Shown: in pieces, positions 44,001-52,983 of the stretch | Layout of the letters: each line of letters begins with the position of its first letter | Position numbering within the stretch: position 1 is the first letter of the stretch | Assembly (NCBI GenBank): GCA_965247435.1 | Contig: OZ252019.1 | Span: 496,001-560,000, forward strand | Length of the DNA: 64,000 nt | DNA from: Ilyomonas sp965247435 | GTDB taxonomy: Bacteria; Bacteroidota; Bacteroidia; Chitinophagales; Chitinophagaceae | Direction of reading: 5' to 3' | Notes under the pieces: generated by a model | Database searches by the model: none | The model's input: the letters and a program-made list of their open reading frames with translations, nothing else | Told to the model about the DNA's origin: nothing | Translations under genes and position numbers: made by a program

Positions 44001-45167
44001 TCAGGCATTTGTAAACAGCGCAGCAAACATCGTATCCGCTTTTACTTCATACCCTTTTAATACCTCCTTTTTGATCAGTTGCAAGGGAGTTTTTTGAAGA
44101 ATGAACTTAACTATTTCTTCGTTTTCTGCTTTATATACCGAGCAGGTAATGTACAGAAAGCAGCCTCCTTTTTTTACCGCTTTTAATGCGGTAGTTACAA
44201 TCTTTTTTTGTAAAGCCGTGTAGTGTTTAATTTTTTCTTCTGTAATAAAGCAGAGCTGTTCGGGCGTGCGCGCCCAGGTACCCGATCCGCTGCAGGGAGC
44301 GTCACAGATAACCAGATCGTACTTCATTGGTGCCTGATACTGATTGGTTAAATCAGCTACAAAGGACTGGTAATTTGCAATGCCTGCTACTTTAAAACGC
44401 TGCTTCAGGTTATGGATGATAGATGGCCGTATATCGGATGCAGTAAGCTTTATAGGTGATAATGTATCTATTGCTAAAATGGATTTTCCGCCACTGGCGG
44501 CGCAGCAATCCCACACCGTAACAACTTCAGCGTTCTCTGATGCCATTGTTATAAAAGCTGCTATTTTTTGTGACGAATAATCCTGAATAACAACCTCTTT
44601 ATTGATCTCCAGCAGCGTATCCATTTTTGTTGTATTATCCAATGCAATACAGTTATCGCCGGCCAGTTTATAGCTGATATCAGCAGCCTGTAACTTATGT
44701 ATCACTGTTTCATAATTGCCGGGCCTGATCCGTACAAATAAATGGGGCTGTATTAAATGCGCCTTTGCAAATGCCTGCTTATCTATATCATTATTCGTGC
44801 TGCCAAGGTTGTAAAAAATATCTTCTATATTAAAAGGATGCAGGGATTGTATAAAAGCGATCCGGTTGTCAATGTCCTGTTTATAGTTATCCTGCCAGCA
44901 TGCTTCATACAACGCAAGCCAGTCGCCCTTTTCATAAGTACAGAGAAACAAGGCAGATAGTAATCGTTCTTCAACGGTTAAGTCTTTTAATGCCTGTCCG
45001 GGCCGGTAATAGCAATAGCAGAGATGGGAGATATGGCGCCGGTCTTTGGCGCCATGTTTTTTATGCTGCGCAAAGTATTGCTTCAGATAAACAGACAACG
45101 GCATGTTACCCTTATATTCTTTGATAAGCGCAACAGCGGTATCAAAATATTTTTTGTAAAAATTCAT
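44001..45167 (-). CDS. RsmB/NOP2-type RNA (cytosine-5) methyltransferase
   Basis: 388 residues: an N-terminal helical NusB-like region followed by a SAM-dependent methyltransferase. The motifs are DCCAASGGKS (motif I; the usual form is CAAPGGKT), ASDIRPSI, VICDAPCSGSGTW (motif IV with the second conserved Cys) and ITCSVYKAENEEIV (motif VI with the catalytic Cys). Both cysteines required for 5-methylcytosine formation are present. It probably modifies rRNA or tRNA. The Pro-to-Ser change in motif I is notable but lies in a tolerant position. It shares no promoter with the lipoprotein it faces. Confidence 0.88.
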   Translation of the reverse strand: MNFYKKYFDTAVALIKEYKGNMPLSVYLKQYFAQHKKHGAKDRRHISHLCYCYYRPGQALKDLTVEERLLSALFLCTYEKGDWLALYEACWQDNYKQDIDNRIAFIQSLHPFNIEDIFYNLGSTNNDIDKQAFAKAHLIQPHLFVRIRPGNYETVIHKLQAADISYKLAGDNCIALDNTTKMDTLLEINKEVVIQDYSSQKIAAFITMASENAEVVTVWDCCAASGGKSILAIDTLSPIKLTASDIRPSIIHNLKQRFKVAGIANYQSFVADLTNQYQAPMKYDLVICDAPCSGSGTWARTPEQLCFITEEKIKHYTALQKKIVTTALKAVKKGGCFLYITCSVYKAENEEIVKFILQKTPLQLIKKEVLKGYEVKADTMFAALFTNA

Positions 45168-45171
45168 TTAT

Positions 45172-45202
45172 AAAAAACAAAATCCGCGGCTAAGCGGATT
45201 TG
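45172..45202 (-). terminator. Terminator of odhB
   Basis: CAAAATCCGC...GCGGATTTG hairpin (stem AAATCCGC/GCGGATTT, loop GGCTAA). On the minus strand it is followed by TTGTTTTTTAT. It lies just before the methyltransferase ATG. Confidence 0.75.
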
Positions 45203-45241
45203 TAAGATTGATTATTTTACTATAATTCAGTAAGCTTGTCC

Positions 45242-46861
45242 TTACACTTCCAGTAGTGTTTTTACCGGATCTTTTCCAAACAACAACAGTTCCGGGTTTT
45301 CCAGCAGCTCTTTCACCCGAACCAAAAAGCTCACACTCTCGCGGCCGTCAATAATGCGGTGGTCGTAACTGAGCGCCACGTACATCATCGGGCGTACCAC
45401 TACCTGACTGTTAACCACCATCGCGCGCTCCTGTATTTTGTGCATACCCAATATGGCGCTCTGTGGCAGGTTAATAATAGGTGTGCTCATCAGGCTGCCA
45501 AACACACCGCCATTGGTTATGGTAAAGGTGCCGCCCTGCAATTCTTCCATCGTCAGTTTATTGTCCCGCGCTTTGCCGGCCAGCTCTATTACTTTCTTTT
45601 CTATATCAGCCATGCTCAGGCTTTCCACGTTGCGGATAACGGGTACCGTTAAACCGCGCGGGGTACTTACGGCAATACTTATATCTGTATAATCATGATA
45701 CACCAATGCATCGCTATCTATATATGCATTTACCGCCGGCCATTCGCTTAAAGCAATGGAACAAGCCTTGGCGAAGAAGCTCATAAAGCCGAGGTTTACA
45801 CCATGGCTTTCCTTAAACTTATCCTTGTACTGCTTGCGGATGTCCATAATGCGCGTCATGTCCACTTCATTAAAAGTAGTGAGCATAGCCGTTGTATTCT
45901 TCGATTCAACGAGCCTGCGACTGATGGTTTTGCGCAGGTTGCTCATCTTTTCGCGGCGCTCATTACGGCTGTTCAACTGCTGGCCGTTAAATGCTTTTTT
46001 GCCGGGATTTTGTAAAGCTTCCAGTACGTCGTGCTTTAATATTTTTCCATTTGCGCCGGAAGGTGTAATGGAAGCCGGATCTACTTTCTTATCGGCTAAA
46101 ATAGCTGATGCAAGCGGTGTGGCTTTAATATCATTGGATACGCTTGTAACCGGCGCTGCTGTTGAAGTTTCCTGCTTTTTTTCGGCTGGTTGCTGTATTG
46201 CAATATTTTCGTTTTTTTGATTGGCAGGTTGCGTTGATGGCTGCACTGCTGCAACAGCCGGCGCTGCTATATCAGAATTGATGATGGCTATTGCATCGCC
46301 TATCTTCAGCACATCGCCTTCTTTAGCCTGTGTTTTCAGTTCTCCCGCTTCCTCCGCATTCAATTCAAAAGTTGCTTTTTCACTTTCGAGTTCTGCAATT
46401 ACTTCATCGCGGTTCACAAACTCACCGTCTGCTTTAACCCATTTCAGCAAGGTTACTTCACTGATGGATTCACCTACTGCCGGTACCTTCATAGTAATGT
46501 TTCCTTTGCCTGTAGCTGCCGGCTGCGGCATTGCCGGCTCCCGTGAATTTTCCGACATTGCTGCTGGTGGCAATGGTTGAGGTGAGGCTGCTTCCTGCGG
46601 TGCCGTTGTTGGTGCGGTTGATTGCTGAGCCTGGTCTTCTATACTGGCAATGATAGCGCCTATGGCAATTGTATCGCCTTCGGCAGCAACTGTTTTTAAA
46701 ATACCTGCCTGTTCTGCGTTTACTTCAAAGGTGGCTTTTTCACTTTCGAGCTCTGCAATTACTTCATCGCGGTTTACAAACTCGCCGTCTGCTTTTACCC
46801 ATTTCAGCAAGGTTACTTCACTAATAGACTCGCCTACTGCCGGTACTTTTATATCAATCAT
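45242..46861 (-). CDS. odhB: 2-oxoglutarate dehydrogenase E2 (dihydrolipoyl succinyltransferase) with two lipoyl domains
   Basis: 539 residues. Two near-identical lipoyl domains begin VPAVGESISEVTLLKWVKAD, with lipoylated lysines Lys42 and Lys162 in SEKATFE. Linkers rich in Ala, Pro and Gln separate them. A peripheral-subunit-binding domain (KATPLASAILADKKVD, about 250-285) and the catalytic domain (310-539) with active-site YDHRIIDGRESV follow. It passes succinyl groups from the lipoyl arm to CoA. Downstream of odhA, 324 bases apart, consistent with one transcript. One lipoyl domain is usual for OdhB/SucB, so the second is uncommon and looks recently duplicated. Confidence 0.93.
   Translation of the reverse strand: MIDIKVPAVGESISEVTLLKWVKADGEFVNRDEVIAELESEKATFEVNAEQAGILKTVAAEGDTIAIGAIIASIEDQAQQSTAPTTAPQEAASPQPLPPAAMSENSREPAMPQPAATGKGNITMKVPAVGESISEVTLLKWVKADGEFVNRDEVIAELESEKATFELNAEEAGELKTQAKEGDVLKIGDAIAIINSDIAAPAVAAVQPSTQPANQKNENIAIQQPAEKKQETSTAAPVTSVSNDIKATPLASAILADKKVDPASITPSGANGKILKHDVLEALQNPGKKAFNGQQLNSRNERREKMSNLRKTISRRLVESKNTTAMLTTFNEVDMTRIMDIRKQYKDKFKESHGVNLGFMSFFAKACSIALSEWPAVNAYIDSDALVYHDYTDISIAVSTPRGLTVPVIRNVESLSMADIEKKVIELAGKARDNKLTMEELQGGTFTITNGGVFGSLMSTPIINLPQSAILGMHKIQERAMVVNSQVVVRPMMYVALSYDHRIIDGRESVSFLVRVKELLENPELLLFGKDPVKTLLEV
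46381..46492 (+). repeat. Direct repeat inside odhB, copy 1 (second lipoyl domain)
   Basis: 112 bases matching 46741-46852 at exactly 360-base spacing, with 10 differences counted by eye (about 91% identity), mostly at third codon positions. Confidence 0.85.
46741..46852 (+). repeat. Direct repeat inside odhB, copy 2 (first lipoyl domain)
   Basis: Partner of the copy at 46381-46492. Confidence 0.85.
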
Positions 46862-47085
46862 TGTTAGTACTGTTATTTATAATATTTCCTACAAGCAATA
46901 TAAATTCTTTTACTGCTATCAGGTGCTGCTGAACATCGTTTTTATCTACCGCAAAAAAATCTTCATAGTCTGCTTCAAATCTTCTGGCAAAGATGGTGGT
47001 ATAAACCTGTGCCTGCTCTTTGCTTAGTATAATTGTTTTCTACAAACTTGTTATTGAACAGTGCTTTCATTTGCAAATGCGATGC
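46854..47085 (-). pseudogene. Truncated, frameshifted HEPN-domain gene remnant
   Basis: On the minus strand the frame starting near 47085 reads ASHLQMKALFNNKFVENN. After a one-base shift in an A-run (GAAAACAA) it continues LSKEQAQVYTTIFARRFEAD and YEDFFAVDKNDVQQHLIAVK, and stops at 46854, overlapping the odhB start. This matches the C-terminal half of HEPN domains (FVKTG-x-S-x-E ... RR-x-x-DYxDF ... A-x-x-FI). The N-terminal half is gone or too decayed to read. HEPN proteins are RNases in toxin-antitoxin pairs. No nucleotidyltransferase partner remains. It is not on the usual gene list because both pieces are short. Confidence 0.6.
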
Positions 47086-47185
47086 GCAATTTTATTAGCA
47101 GCGTTTGTAACAACCTGATACTATTCTTTATAAACTGCTTTGCCGGTATTTTAATTATATTTCTGTAAACAGTAACTGTCAAAGG

Positions 47186-49945
47186 CTAAATGTTAAACGC
47201 CGTTTCTATGATGTCTGCCTGCTCTGCTGCATGTACTTTAGAATAGCCCGAAGCAGTGGCAGCGCTTGCGTTACGGCTGATAATACCATAATTAATACTC
47301 TTTAAATTCATCTGCAAAAACGAAGCAGCCCCCATATTCAACGGCTCTTCCTGCACCCAAAACCAGATTGCCTTGTTGTATCTGGCATACAGGGCTTGCA
47401 GTTGTTTTTCCGGCAATGGATACAACTGTTCGATGCGGATGATTGCGATATCCTTCCTGTCTTCTTTTTGTTGCTTTTCTGCCAGTTCAAAATATAATTT
47501 CCCGGCGCAAAACAACACTTTTTTTACAGCGGCTGCATCCTGAATAAACGGATCGTCCATTACTTCTCTAAAACTACCTGCAGTAAACTCACTCACCGGG
47601 CTATAGCTTCCGGGATAGCGAAGATAAGCCTTGGGCGAAAAGTTGACCAGTGGTTTGCGGAAAGGCCATGCTAACTGCCTTCTCAGGGCATGAAACAAAT
47701 TCGCCGCCGTGGTTATATTGGTTACTATAATGTTTAACTCGGCGCACATTTGCAGAAAGCGTTCAAGCCGCGCACTGCTGTGCTCCGGGCCCTGGCCTTC
47801 GTAGCCATGCGGCAGCAACATCGTAAGTCCGTTCATACGGCTCCACTTTTGTTCGCCGGCCGTAATAAACTGGTCAATCATGGTTTGCGCACCATTAGCA
47901 AAATCACCAAACTGCGCCTCCCATAAAACCAGCGCGTTCGGGTTAGCCATCGCATAGCCATATTCAAACCCCAAAACACCATATTCGCTAAGCAGCGAAT
48001 TAAAAACCCGGAACTGCTGCTGATTGTTGAAATGGTCTAAGCGGTTGTATTCGCTATCGGTATCTTCATCGCGCAAAATAGCATGGCGATGGCTGAAAGT
48101 GCCCCGCTTCACGTCCTGGCCACTCATGCGCACTGTTTTGCCTTCGGTTAATAAAGAGCTGTAAGCCAGTAATTCGCCGGTTGCCCAGTCCACTTTCTGT
48201 TCTATATCAAACAATTTTATTTTATCCTGCAATAGCTTTTCTACTTTGCGCAGGGGCTTGAAATCTTCCGGCCATTTCATAAGGCCATCGAATAGGGTTT
48301 TAAAAGTTTCTTCGGTAATAGCAGTTGCCGGTGATGCATCAAAATCGGCAGGTATTGCTTTGCGTAAACTGAGCCACCATTTTTCCGGCTGCTGAAATTT
48401 GTAAGGCAGCGGATGCTGCTTTACATCGTCGAAGCGCTCCTGCAAATCTCCCCAGAATTTCTGCTCCATTTCTTTAGCTAACTCCTGTGCATCCGCCTCG
48501 CCGTTAGCCTTTAAATAATTTATATAGACTTCGCGCGGATTAGGATGCTTTTCAATAATATCATACAGATGCGGCTGCGTGTATTTTGGATCGTCGCCCT
48601 CATTGTGTCCGTGCCGGCGATAGCAAACCATATCTATAAAAATATCAGCGTTAAACTCCTGCCGGTAACGGGTAGCTATATCCGAACATTTGACTACCGC
48701 CTCCGGGTCGTCTCCGTTAACGTGCAATACCGGTGCATGCACCATAGCAGCAACAGAAGTACAATAATCTGCACTGCGGGCATCATCAAAATCGGTGGTG
48801 AAGCCAATCTGGTTATTGATAACAAAATGAATGGTGCCGCCGGTAGAATAGCCTTTCAGTTCGCTCATCTGCAGCACTTCGTACACAATACCCTGGCCGG
48901 CTATTGAGGCATCGCCATGAATGAGTATCGGTAAAATTTTATCGTAATCACTATTGTACAACACATCGGCTTTAGCTCTTGCAAAGCCTACTACTACCGG
49001 GTTTACCGCTTCGAGATGCGAAGGGTTTGGCATTAGTTTCAAATGAATTTTTTTTCCGCCGGGCGTAGTTACTTCACTGCCGAAGCCAAGGTGGTATTTA
49101 ACGTCGCCGCTGCCCATGGTCTGGTCCATACGCGCAGTGCCCTCAAACTCACTGAATATCTGCTCGTATGTTTTGCCCAGCGTGTTCGCCAGAATATTCA
49201 GGCGGCCCCGGTGCGCCATGCCGATCACTACTTCCTGCACATTATTATCGGCAGCAACACTAATAATGGTGTCGAGCGCCGGTATGGTCGTTTCACCGCC
49301 TTCCAAAGAAAACCGCTTTTGTCCTACGTATTTTTTATGCAGGAATTCTTCGAAAATAACGCCCTGGTTTAACTTCTCCAGGATGCGTTTTTTCTTTTCC
49401 AATGGCAAAGGATTGGTAAACCGCCGCTCCATTTCGTTGGTAAGCCAGTCAATCTTTTTCTGCTCGCTGATGTATTTAAATTCGATGCCAACATGCGCAG
49501 CATAACAGTTTTGAAGGTGATTTAAAATGTTGCGCAGCGATGTTGTACCTAATCCTACTAAATTGCCTGCCTGAAACTCTTTGTCTAGATCTTCTTCGCT
49601 CAAACCAAAAAAACCAAGGCCGAGATTTGCTCCGCGGTCTTTACGCTCGCGGATTGGATTTGTTTTAGCTAACAGGTGCCCTTTGTTGCGGTAGCCTAAG
49701 ATAAGGCGATATACTTTGATTTCGTTTTTCCAGGCTTCCGTAGCGGGTGCCACTGCCGTAGCGGACGCTGAGGAGCCGTTGCCATTTCCGTTAACGGCGG
49801 CCAACGACGAAGACATCGCAAAATCAAAGCCTTCAAAAAATTTTTTCAGCTCTGGTTCTACAATGTTGGGATCTTTTATATAATCATTATACAGATTTTC
49901 TATAAACGCAGGGTGCGAATTGGTGATGTAGGAAAAATCTTTCAT
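47186..49945 (-). CDS. odhA: 2-oxoglutarate dehydrogenase E1 (thiamine-dependent)
   Basis: 919 residues, the expected length of the E1 subunit of the TCA-cycle 2-oxoglutarate dehydrogenase complex. Signatures: an N-terminal SYITNSHPAFIENLYNDYIKD region, VVIGMAHRGRLNILAN, HLGFGSEVTTPGGKKIHL, IHGDASIAGQGIVYE with the ThDP GDA motif, VVCYRRHGHNEGDDPKYTQP-like IDMVCYRRHGHNEGDDP, and the transketolase C-terminal half with LLPHGYEGQGPEHSSARLER. It uses thiamine diphosphate to decarboxylate 2-oxoglutarate and reductively succinylates the lipoyl arm of OdhB, encoded downstream. Confidence 0.96.
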   Translation of the reverse strand: MKDFSYITNSHPAFIENLYNDYIKDPNIVEPELKKFFEGFDFAMSSSLAAVNGNGNGSSASATAVAPATEAWKNEIKVYRLILGYRNKGHLLAKTNPIRERKDRGANLGLGFFGLSEEDLDKEFQAGNLVGLGTTSLRNILNHLQNCYAAHVGIEFKYISEQKKIDWLTNEMERRFTNPLPLEKKKRILEKLNQGVIFEEFLHKKYVGQKRFSLEGGETTIPALDTIISVAADNNVQEVVIGMAHRGRLNILANTLGKTYEQIFSEFEGTARMDQTMGSGDVKYHLGFGSEVTTPGGKKIHLKLMPNPSHLEAVNPVVVGFARAKADVLYNSDYDKILPILIHGDASIAGQGIVYEVLQMSELKGYSTGGTIHFVINNQIGFTTDFDDARSADYCTSVAAMVHAPVLHVNGDDPEAVVKCSDIATRYRQEFNADIFIDMVCYRRHGHNEGDDPKYTQPHLYDIIEKHPNPREVYINYLKANGEADAQELAKEMEQKFWGDLQERFDDVKQHPLPYKFQQPEKWWLSLRKAIPADFDASPATAITEETFKTLFDGLMKWPEDFKPLRKVEKLLQDKIKLFDIEQKVDWATGELLAYSSLLTEGKTVRMSGQDVKRGTFSHRHAILRDEDTDSEYNRLDHFNNQQQFRVFNSLLSEYGVLGFEYGYAMANPNALVLWEAQFGDFANGAQTMIDQFITAGEQKWSRMNGLTMLLPHGYEGQGPEHSSARLERFLQMCAELNIIVTNITTAANLFHALRRQLAWPFRKPLVNFSPKAYLRYPGSYSPVSEFTAGSFREVMDDPFIQDAAAVKKVLFCAGKLYFELAEKQQKEDRKDIAIIRIEQLYPLPEKQLQALYARYNKAIWFWVQEEPLNMGAASFLQMNLKSINYGIISRNASAATASGYSKVHAAEQADIIETAFNI

Positions 49946-50185
49946 GGCTGGCGTATTGCGCTTTTAAACAATTGAAATCTCATTTGCAGTAAACTAACAA
50001 ATGACAGGGCTTGCAAATATCGCTGAATCTAACGCAAATAATAGCTTCTTTTTTATAAAAGTTAACAAACTTTAAGAAGCCTTTGGTGGTATAGTACTTA
50101 CTCTTTTATCTCTGGTTGATGGGTTTAAGAATATTCAAATAGCCGTACCAACAGAAAAAAATTTTCAAATTTCACTTCTTACACT

Positions 50186-50193
50186 TACTTTTG
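50186..50193 (+). promoter_or_regulatory. Bacteroidota -7 element (TACTTTTG) of rpsT
   Basis: Exact TAnnTTTG 36 bases before the ATG at 50230. It lies inside the upstream extension of the rpsT frame (to 50191), which supports the later start. Confidence 0.6.
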
Positions 50194-50229
50194 CAATCCT
50201 TAAAAATTGGGCTTACAAATAATTTATTT

Positions 50230-50487
50230 ATGGCAAACCATAAAGCAACAAAAAAAGATGTGCGCCAGGCGGCAAAACGCAGAGACAGAAACAGGTATTA
50301 CGGTAAAACTACCCGTAATGCCATTCGTAATATTCGTACATTGAAAGAAGAAAAGGCATACGACGAACAATTGCCGCTAACTATTTCAATGATTGATAAA
50401 TTAGCTAAGCGTGGTATTATTCATAAAAATAAAGCCAGCAATCTTAAAAGTAAATTAGCTAAGAAAACAACACTTAAAACAGCATAA
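50230..50487 (+). CDS. rpsT: 30S ribosomal protein S20
   Basis: 85 residues, very basic, starting MANHKATKKDVRQAAKRRDR, the standard S20 N-terminus. It binds 16S rRNA early in 30S assembly. The start at 50230 rather than the frame's upper end at 50191 follows from the family N-terminus and the promoter. Monocistronic, followed by a hairpin terminator. Confidence 0.95.
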   Translation: MANHKATKKDVRQAAKRRDRNRYYGKTTRNAIRNIRTLKEEKAYDEQLPLTISMIDKLAKRGIIHKNKASNLKSKLAKKTTLKTA

Positions 50488-50508
50488 CTAACTTCTTTTT
50501 TTATTTTT

Positions 50509-50537
50509 CGTCCCAACTTGTCGGGACGTTTTTATTT
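50509..50537 (+). terminator. Terminator of rpsT
   Basis: CGTCCC (50509-50514) pairs with GGGACG (50523-50528), followed by a T-rich run TTTTTATTTT. Confidence 0.7.
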
Positions 50538-50630
50538 TCTGCCACCAAGGCTCGAAGACACAAATAAGATTAAGAAGAGCGAAAAGGCAATTGATACTTA
50601 TTATATTTTAAAACCTGTATAGCTTGCTAT

Positions 50631-50672
50631 AAGTGAAAAGGCACGAAGAATATTCTTCGTGCCTTTTCACTT
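50631..50672. terminator. 42-bp perfect palindrome downstream of queA
   Basis: Arms AAGTGAAAAGGCACGAAGAAT (50631-50651) and its exact reverse complement (50652-50672) meet with no spacer. It lies 14 bases beyond the queA stop and forms a very strong hairpin on either strand; it is the likely queA terminator. Confidence 0.75.
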
Positions 50673-50685
50673 TTGTGGCAAAACA

Positions 50686-51735
50686 TTAAATAACGAGCAT
50701 TGCATCACCATAACTGAAAAAGCGGTATTTATCTTTGATTGCTCTTTTATAAGCTTCCACAGTAAGGTCGTAACCGGCAAACGCGCACACCATAATCAGT
50801 AAACTGGTTTTAGGCAGGTGCATGTTTGTTATCAGGCTGTCTGCTATATTAAATTTATACGGTGGGTGGATAAAAATATTAGTCCAGCCTTCGCTTGGCT
50901 TTAGCAGTTGCTGCGCCGTAAAGCTGGTCTCCATTGCACGCATCGTCGTCGTACCGATAGAACAAATACGATGGCCGGTTTCTTTTGCCTTGTTTACAAT
51001 TTTGCAGGCTTCTTCATCTATTTTATAGTATTCTGCTTCCATTTTATGCTTGCTCAGGTCTTCCACTTCTATCGGGCGGAAAGTACCTAAACCTGTATGC
51101 AGGGTAAGCTCGGCAAAGCGGATACCTTTTATCTCGCAACGCTTAATTAATTCCCGGCTAAAGTGCAAACCGGCCGTGGGTGCAGCAACTGCACCTTCAT
51201 GCTTGGCATAGACTGTTTGAAAGCGCTCTTTATCTTCTTCATCCGGTTTGCGTTTAATATATTTAGGCAAAGGCGTTTCGCCTAAAAACTCCAGCATTTG
51301 TTTAAAGCTTTCCTCATCACGGTCCCACAGGAACCGGATGGTACGGCCGCGGCTGGTTGTGTTATCAATTACTTCTGCTACCAGTTCATCATTATCACCA
51401 AAATAGAGTTTGTTGCCCACGCGTATCTTACGGGCCGGGTCCACAATTACGTCCCAAAGCCGGTTAGGCTTGTTTAGTTCGCGCAGCAGGAAAACTTCTA
51501 TTTTAGCGCCGGTTTTTTCTTTACGTCCATACATACGGGCAGGAAAAACTTTTGTATTGTTTACTACAAAAACATCCTTGTCATCGTAATAGTCTAAAAT
51601 GTCTTTAAAGTGTTTGTTTTCAATGTTTCCGGTTTTGCGGTCAACCACCATCAGGCGGCTGTCTTCGCGGCGTTTTGCAGGGTGTTGGGCTATTAAATTT
51701 AAAGGAAGATCGAACTTAAATTGACTTAGTTTCAT
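50686..51735 (-). CDS. queA: S-adenosylmethionine:tRNA ribosyltransferase-isomerase
   Basis: 349 residues, standard QueA length. It transfers and isomerises the ribosyl part of SAM onto 7-aminomethyl-7-deazaguanine in tRNA, giving epoxyqueuosine. Motifs: MKLSQFKFDLPLNLIAQHPA (N-terminus), DSRLMVVDRKTG, VVNNTKVFPARMYG, the VAAPTAGLHFS block, LHTGLGTFRPIEVED, ICSIGTTTMRAMET and the end SLLIMVCAFAG. The ATG at 51735 is preferred to 51756 because it gives the conserved N-terminus. Confidence 0.95.
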   Translation of the reverse strand: MKLSQFKFDLPLNLIAQHPAKRREDSRLMVVDRKTGNIENKHFKDILDYYDDKDVFVVNNTKVFPARMYGRKEKTGAKIEVFLLRELNKPNRLWDVIVDPARKIRVGNKLYFGDNDELVAEVIDNTTSRGRTIRFLWDRDEESFKQMLEFLGETPLPKYIKRKPDEEDKERFQTVYAKHEGAVAAPTAGLHFSRELIKRCEIKGIRFAELTLHTGLGTFRPIEVEDLSKHKMEAEYYKIDEEACKIVNKAKETGHRICSIGTTTMRAMETSFTAQQLLKPSEGWTNIFIHPPYKFNIADSLITNMHLPKTSLLIMVCAFAGYDLTVEAYKRAIKDKYRFFSYGDAMLVI

Positions 51736-51827
51736 TTGTTTGTTGACTTTTTGCAAAGCAACATTTCATTTCGCCCTTATTCACCGGCTAGTGTCATGTT
51801 ACGGCATGATATTTTTAGGAAAGTGTG

Positions 51828-51835
51828 CAAAGGTA
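51828..51835 (-). promoter_or_regulatory. Bacteroidota -7 element (TACCTTTG) upstream of queA
   Basis: Exact TAnnTTTG on the minus strand, 93 bases before the queA ATG; a longer leader than for the other genes. Confidence 0.4.
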
Positions 51836-51999
51836 ACGGTTAAAGGGAAATGGTAAAGGATTTTTAAAAAGTTGCTTCTATTTTAATAGATTCAAAGTGG
51901 TTACGTATAGCTTTAATTGTACAATAAGTATATATTGTTACTGTCAAATAAAAGCTGCAGTAAACAACTTTTTTAGGCCTGAGCACCTGCGATTTCCGA

Positions 52000-52983
52000 C
52001 TATTTCTTCGGCTCATATACTGCCGGATTTATAATCTGTGGTAGCCATTCTCCTTTAAATCCTGCGATAATATTTTCAACGGCAATCCCCGCCATGGCCC
52101 GGCGCGTTTGTTCTGTGGCCGAGCCGATATGCGGTAATACCGCAACAGATGGTATAGATAGCAAAGGGCTTTGCTTATCCATGGGTTCGGGATTGGTAAC
52201 GTCCAGGCCCGCACCCCATATCGTACCCTGCAGCAGTGCCGCTGTTAAGTCCTGCTCGTTGTGGATAGCGCCGCGGGCAGCATTGATAAAAATGGATGTT
52301 TTTTTCATCCTGCTAAATGCCGTTTTATCGAACTTGTTTTTTGTTTCCGGCGTTAGCGATGCGTGCACCGAAAGTACATCGCTCCGCTGCAACAGTTCAT
52401 CGTAAGAAACTTTTACAGCCTTCAGATCTTTTTCTGCTTCACTATTAGTATTTCTGTTGTAATAGATAACCCGCATACCGTAGGCGCCGATACATTTTTT
52501 TGCCATTTGATAACCAATATTGCCCAGCCCGAAAACGCCTAAGGTAGCGCCCTCCAGTTCGATACCCAGATTATCAAACGGGTTGAAAAAGCCCCATTCT
52601 CCATTAATGATTTTTTTATGCATGAAAAAGGCCTTACGAGCCGCAGCAATCATCAGTAAAAAAGATGTTTCCGCAGTTGCCTTGCTTAATACACCAGGCG
52701 TATTGCTTACCGGTACACGCAATCTTGTGGCTGCTGCAACATCTACATTATCGTAACCTACAGACATTAAGGCGATTACTTTTAAATGCCGGCAGGCAGT
52801 AAGAAACGTTTCATCAATATTATTTCTTCCTGCGCTTAACAGGGCATCGTGCCTGCTGCAATAAGCTATCAATTCCTGCTGATTTAAATCTCTTCGTTCC
52901 GTAAACTGGGTAATGCTTATGCCCGCGGCCTTTAACGGCTGCAATATGGAATCAGGCATTTGTTTATTGATAAACACTTTCAT
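52000..52983 (-). CDS. D-2-hydroxyacid dehydrogenase (glyoxylate reductase-like)
   Basis: 327 residues of the D-isomer specific 2-hydroxyacid dehydrogenase family. The NAD(P) site is ATLGVFGLGNIGYQMA; the catalytic Arg lies in INAARGAIHNE, the Glu in DVTNPEPM and the proton-donor His in LPHIGSATEQTR. Length and the RMKKTSIFINAARG segment fit glyoxylate/hydroxypyruvate reductases. It would reduce a small 2-keto acid with NAD(P)H in the cytoplasm. Exact substrate is not determinable. Confidence 0.88.
   Translation of the reverse strand: MKVFINKQMPDSILQPLKAAGISITQFTERRDLNQQELIAYCSRHDALLSAGRNNIDETFLTACRHLKVIALMSVGYDNVDVAAATRLRVPVSNTPGVLSKATAETSFLLMIAAARKAFFMHKKIINGEWGFFNPFDNLGIELEGATLGVFGLGNIGYQMAKKCIGAYGMRVIYYNRNTNSEAEKDLKAVKVSYDELLQRSDVLSVHASLTPETKNKFDKTAFSRMKKTSIFINAARGAIHNEQDLTAALLQGTIWGAGLDVTNPEPMDKQSPLLSIPSVAVLPHIGSATEQTRRAMAGIAVENIIAGFKGEWLPQIINPAVYEPKK

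Noticed and set aside
46650..47027. Plus-strand frame across the odhB start and the HEPN remnant
   Set aside because: It is the antisense of the lipoyl domain; the minus-strand reading has clear family motifs.
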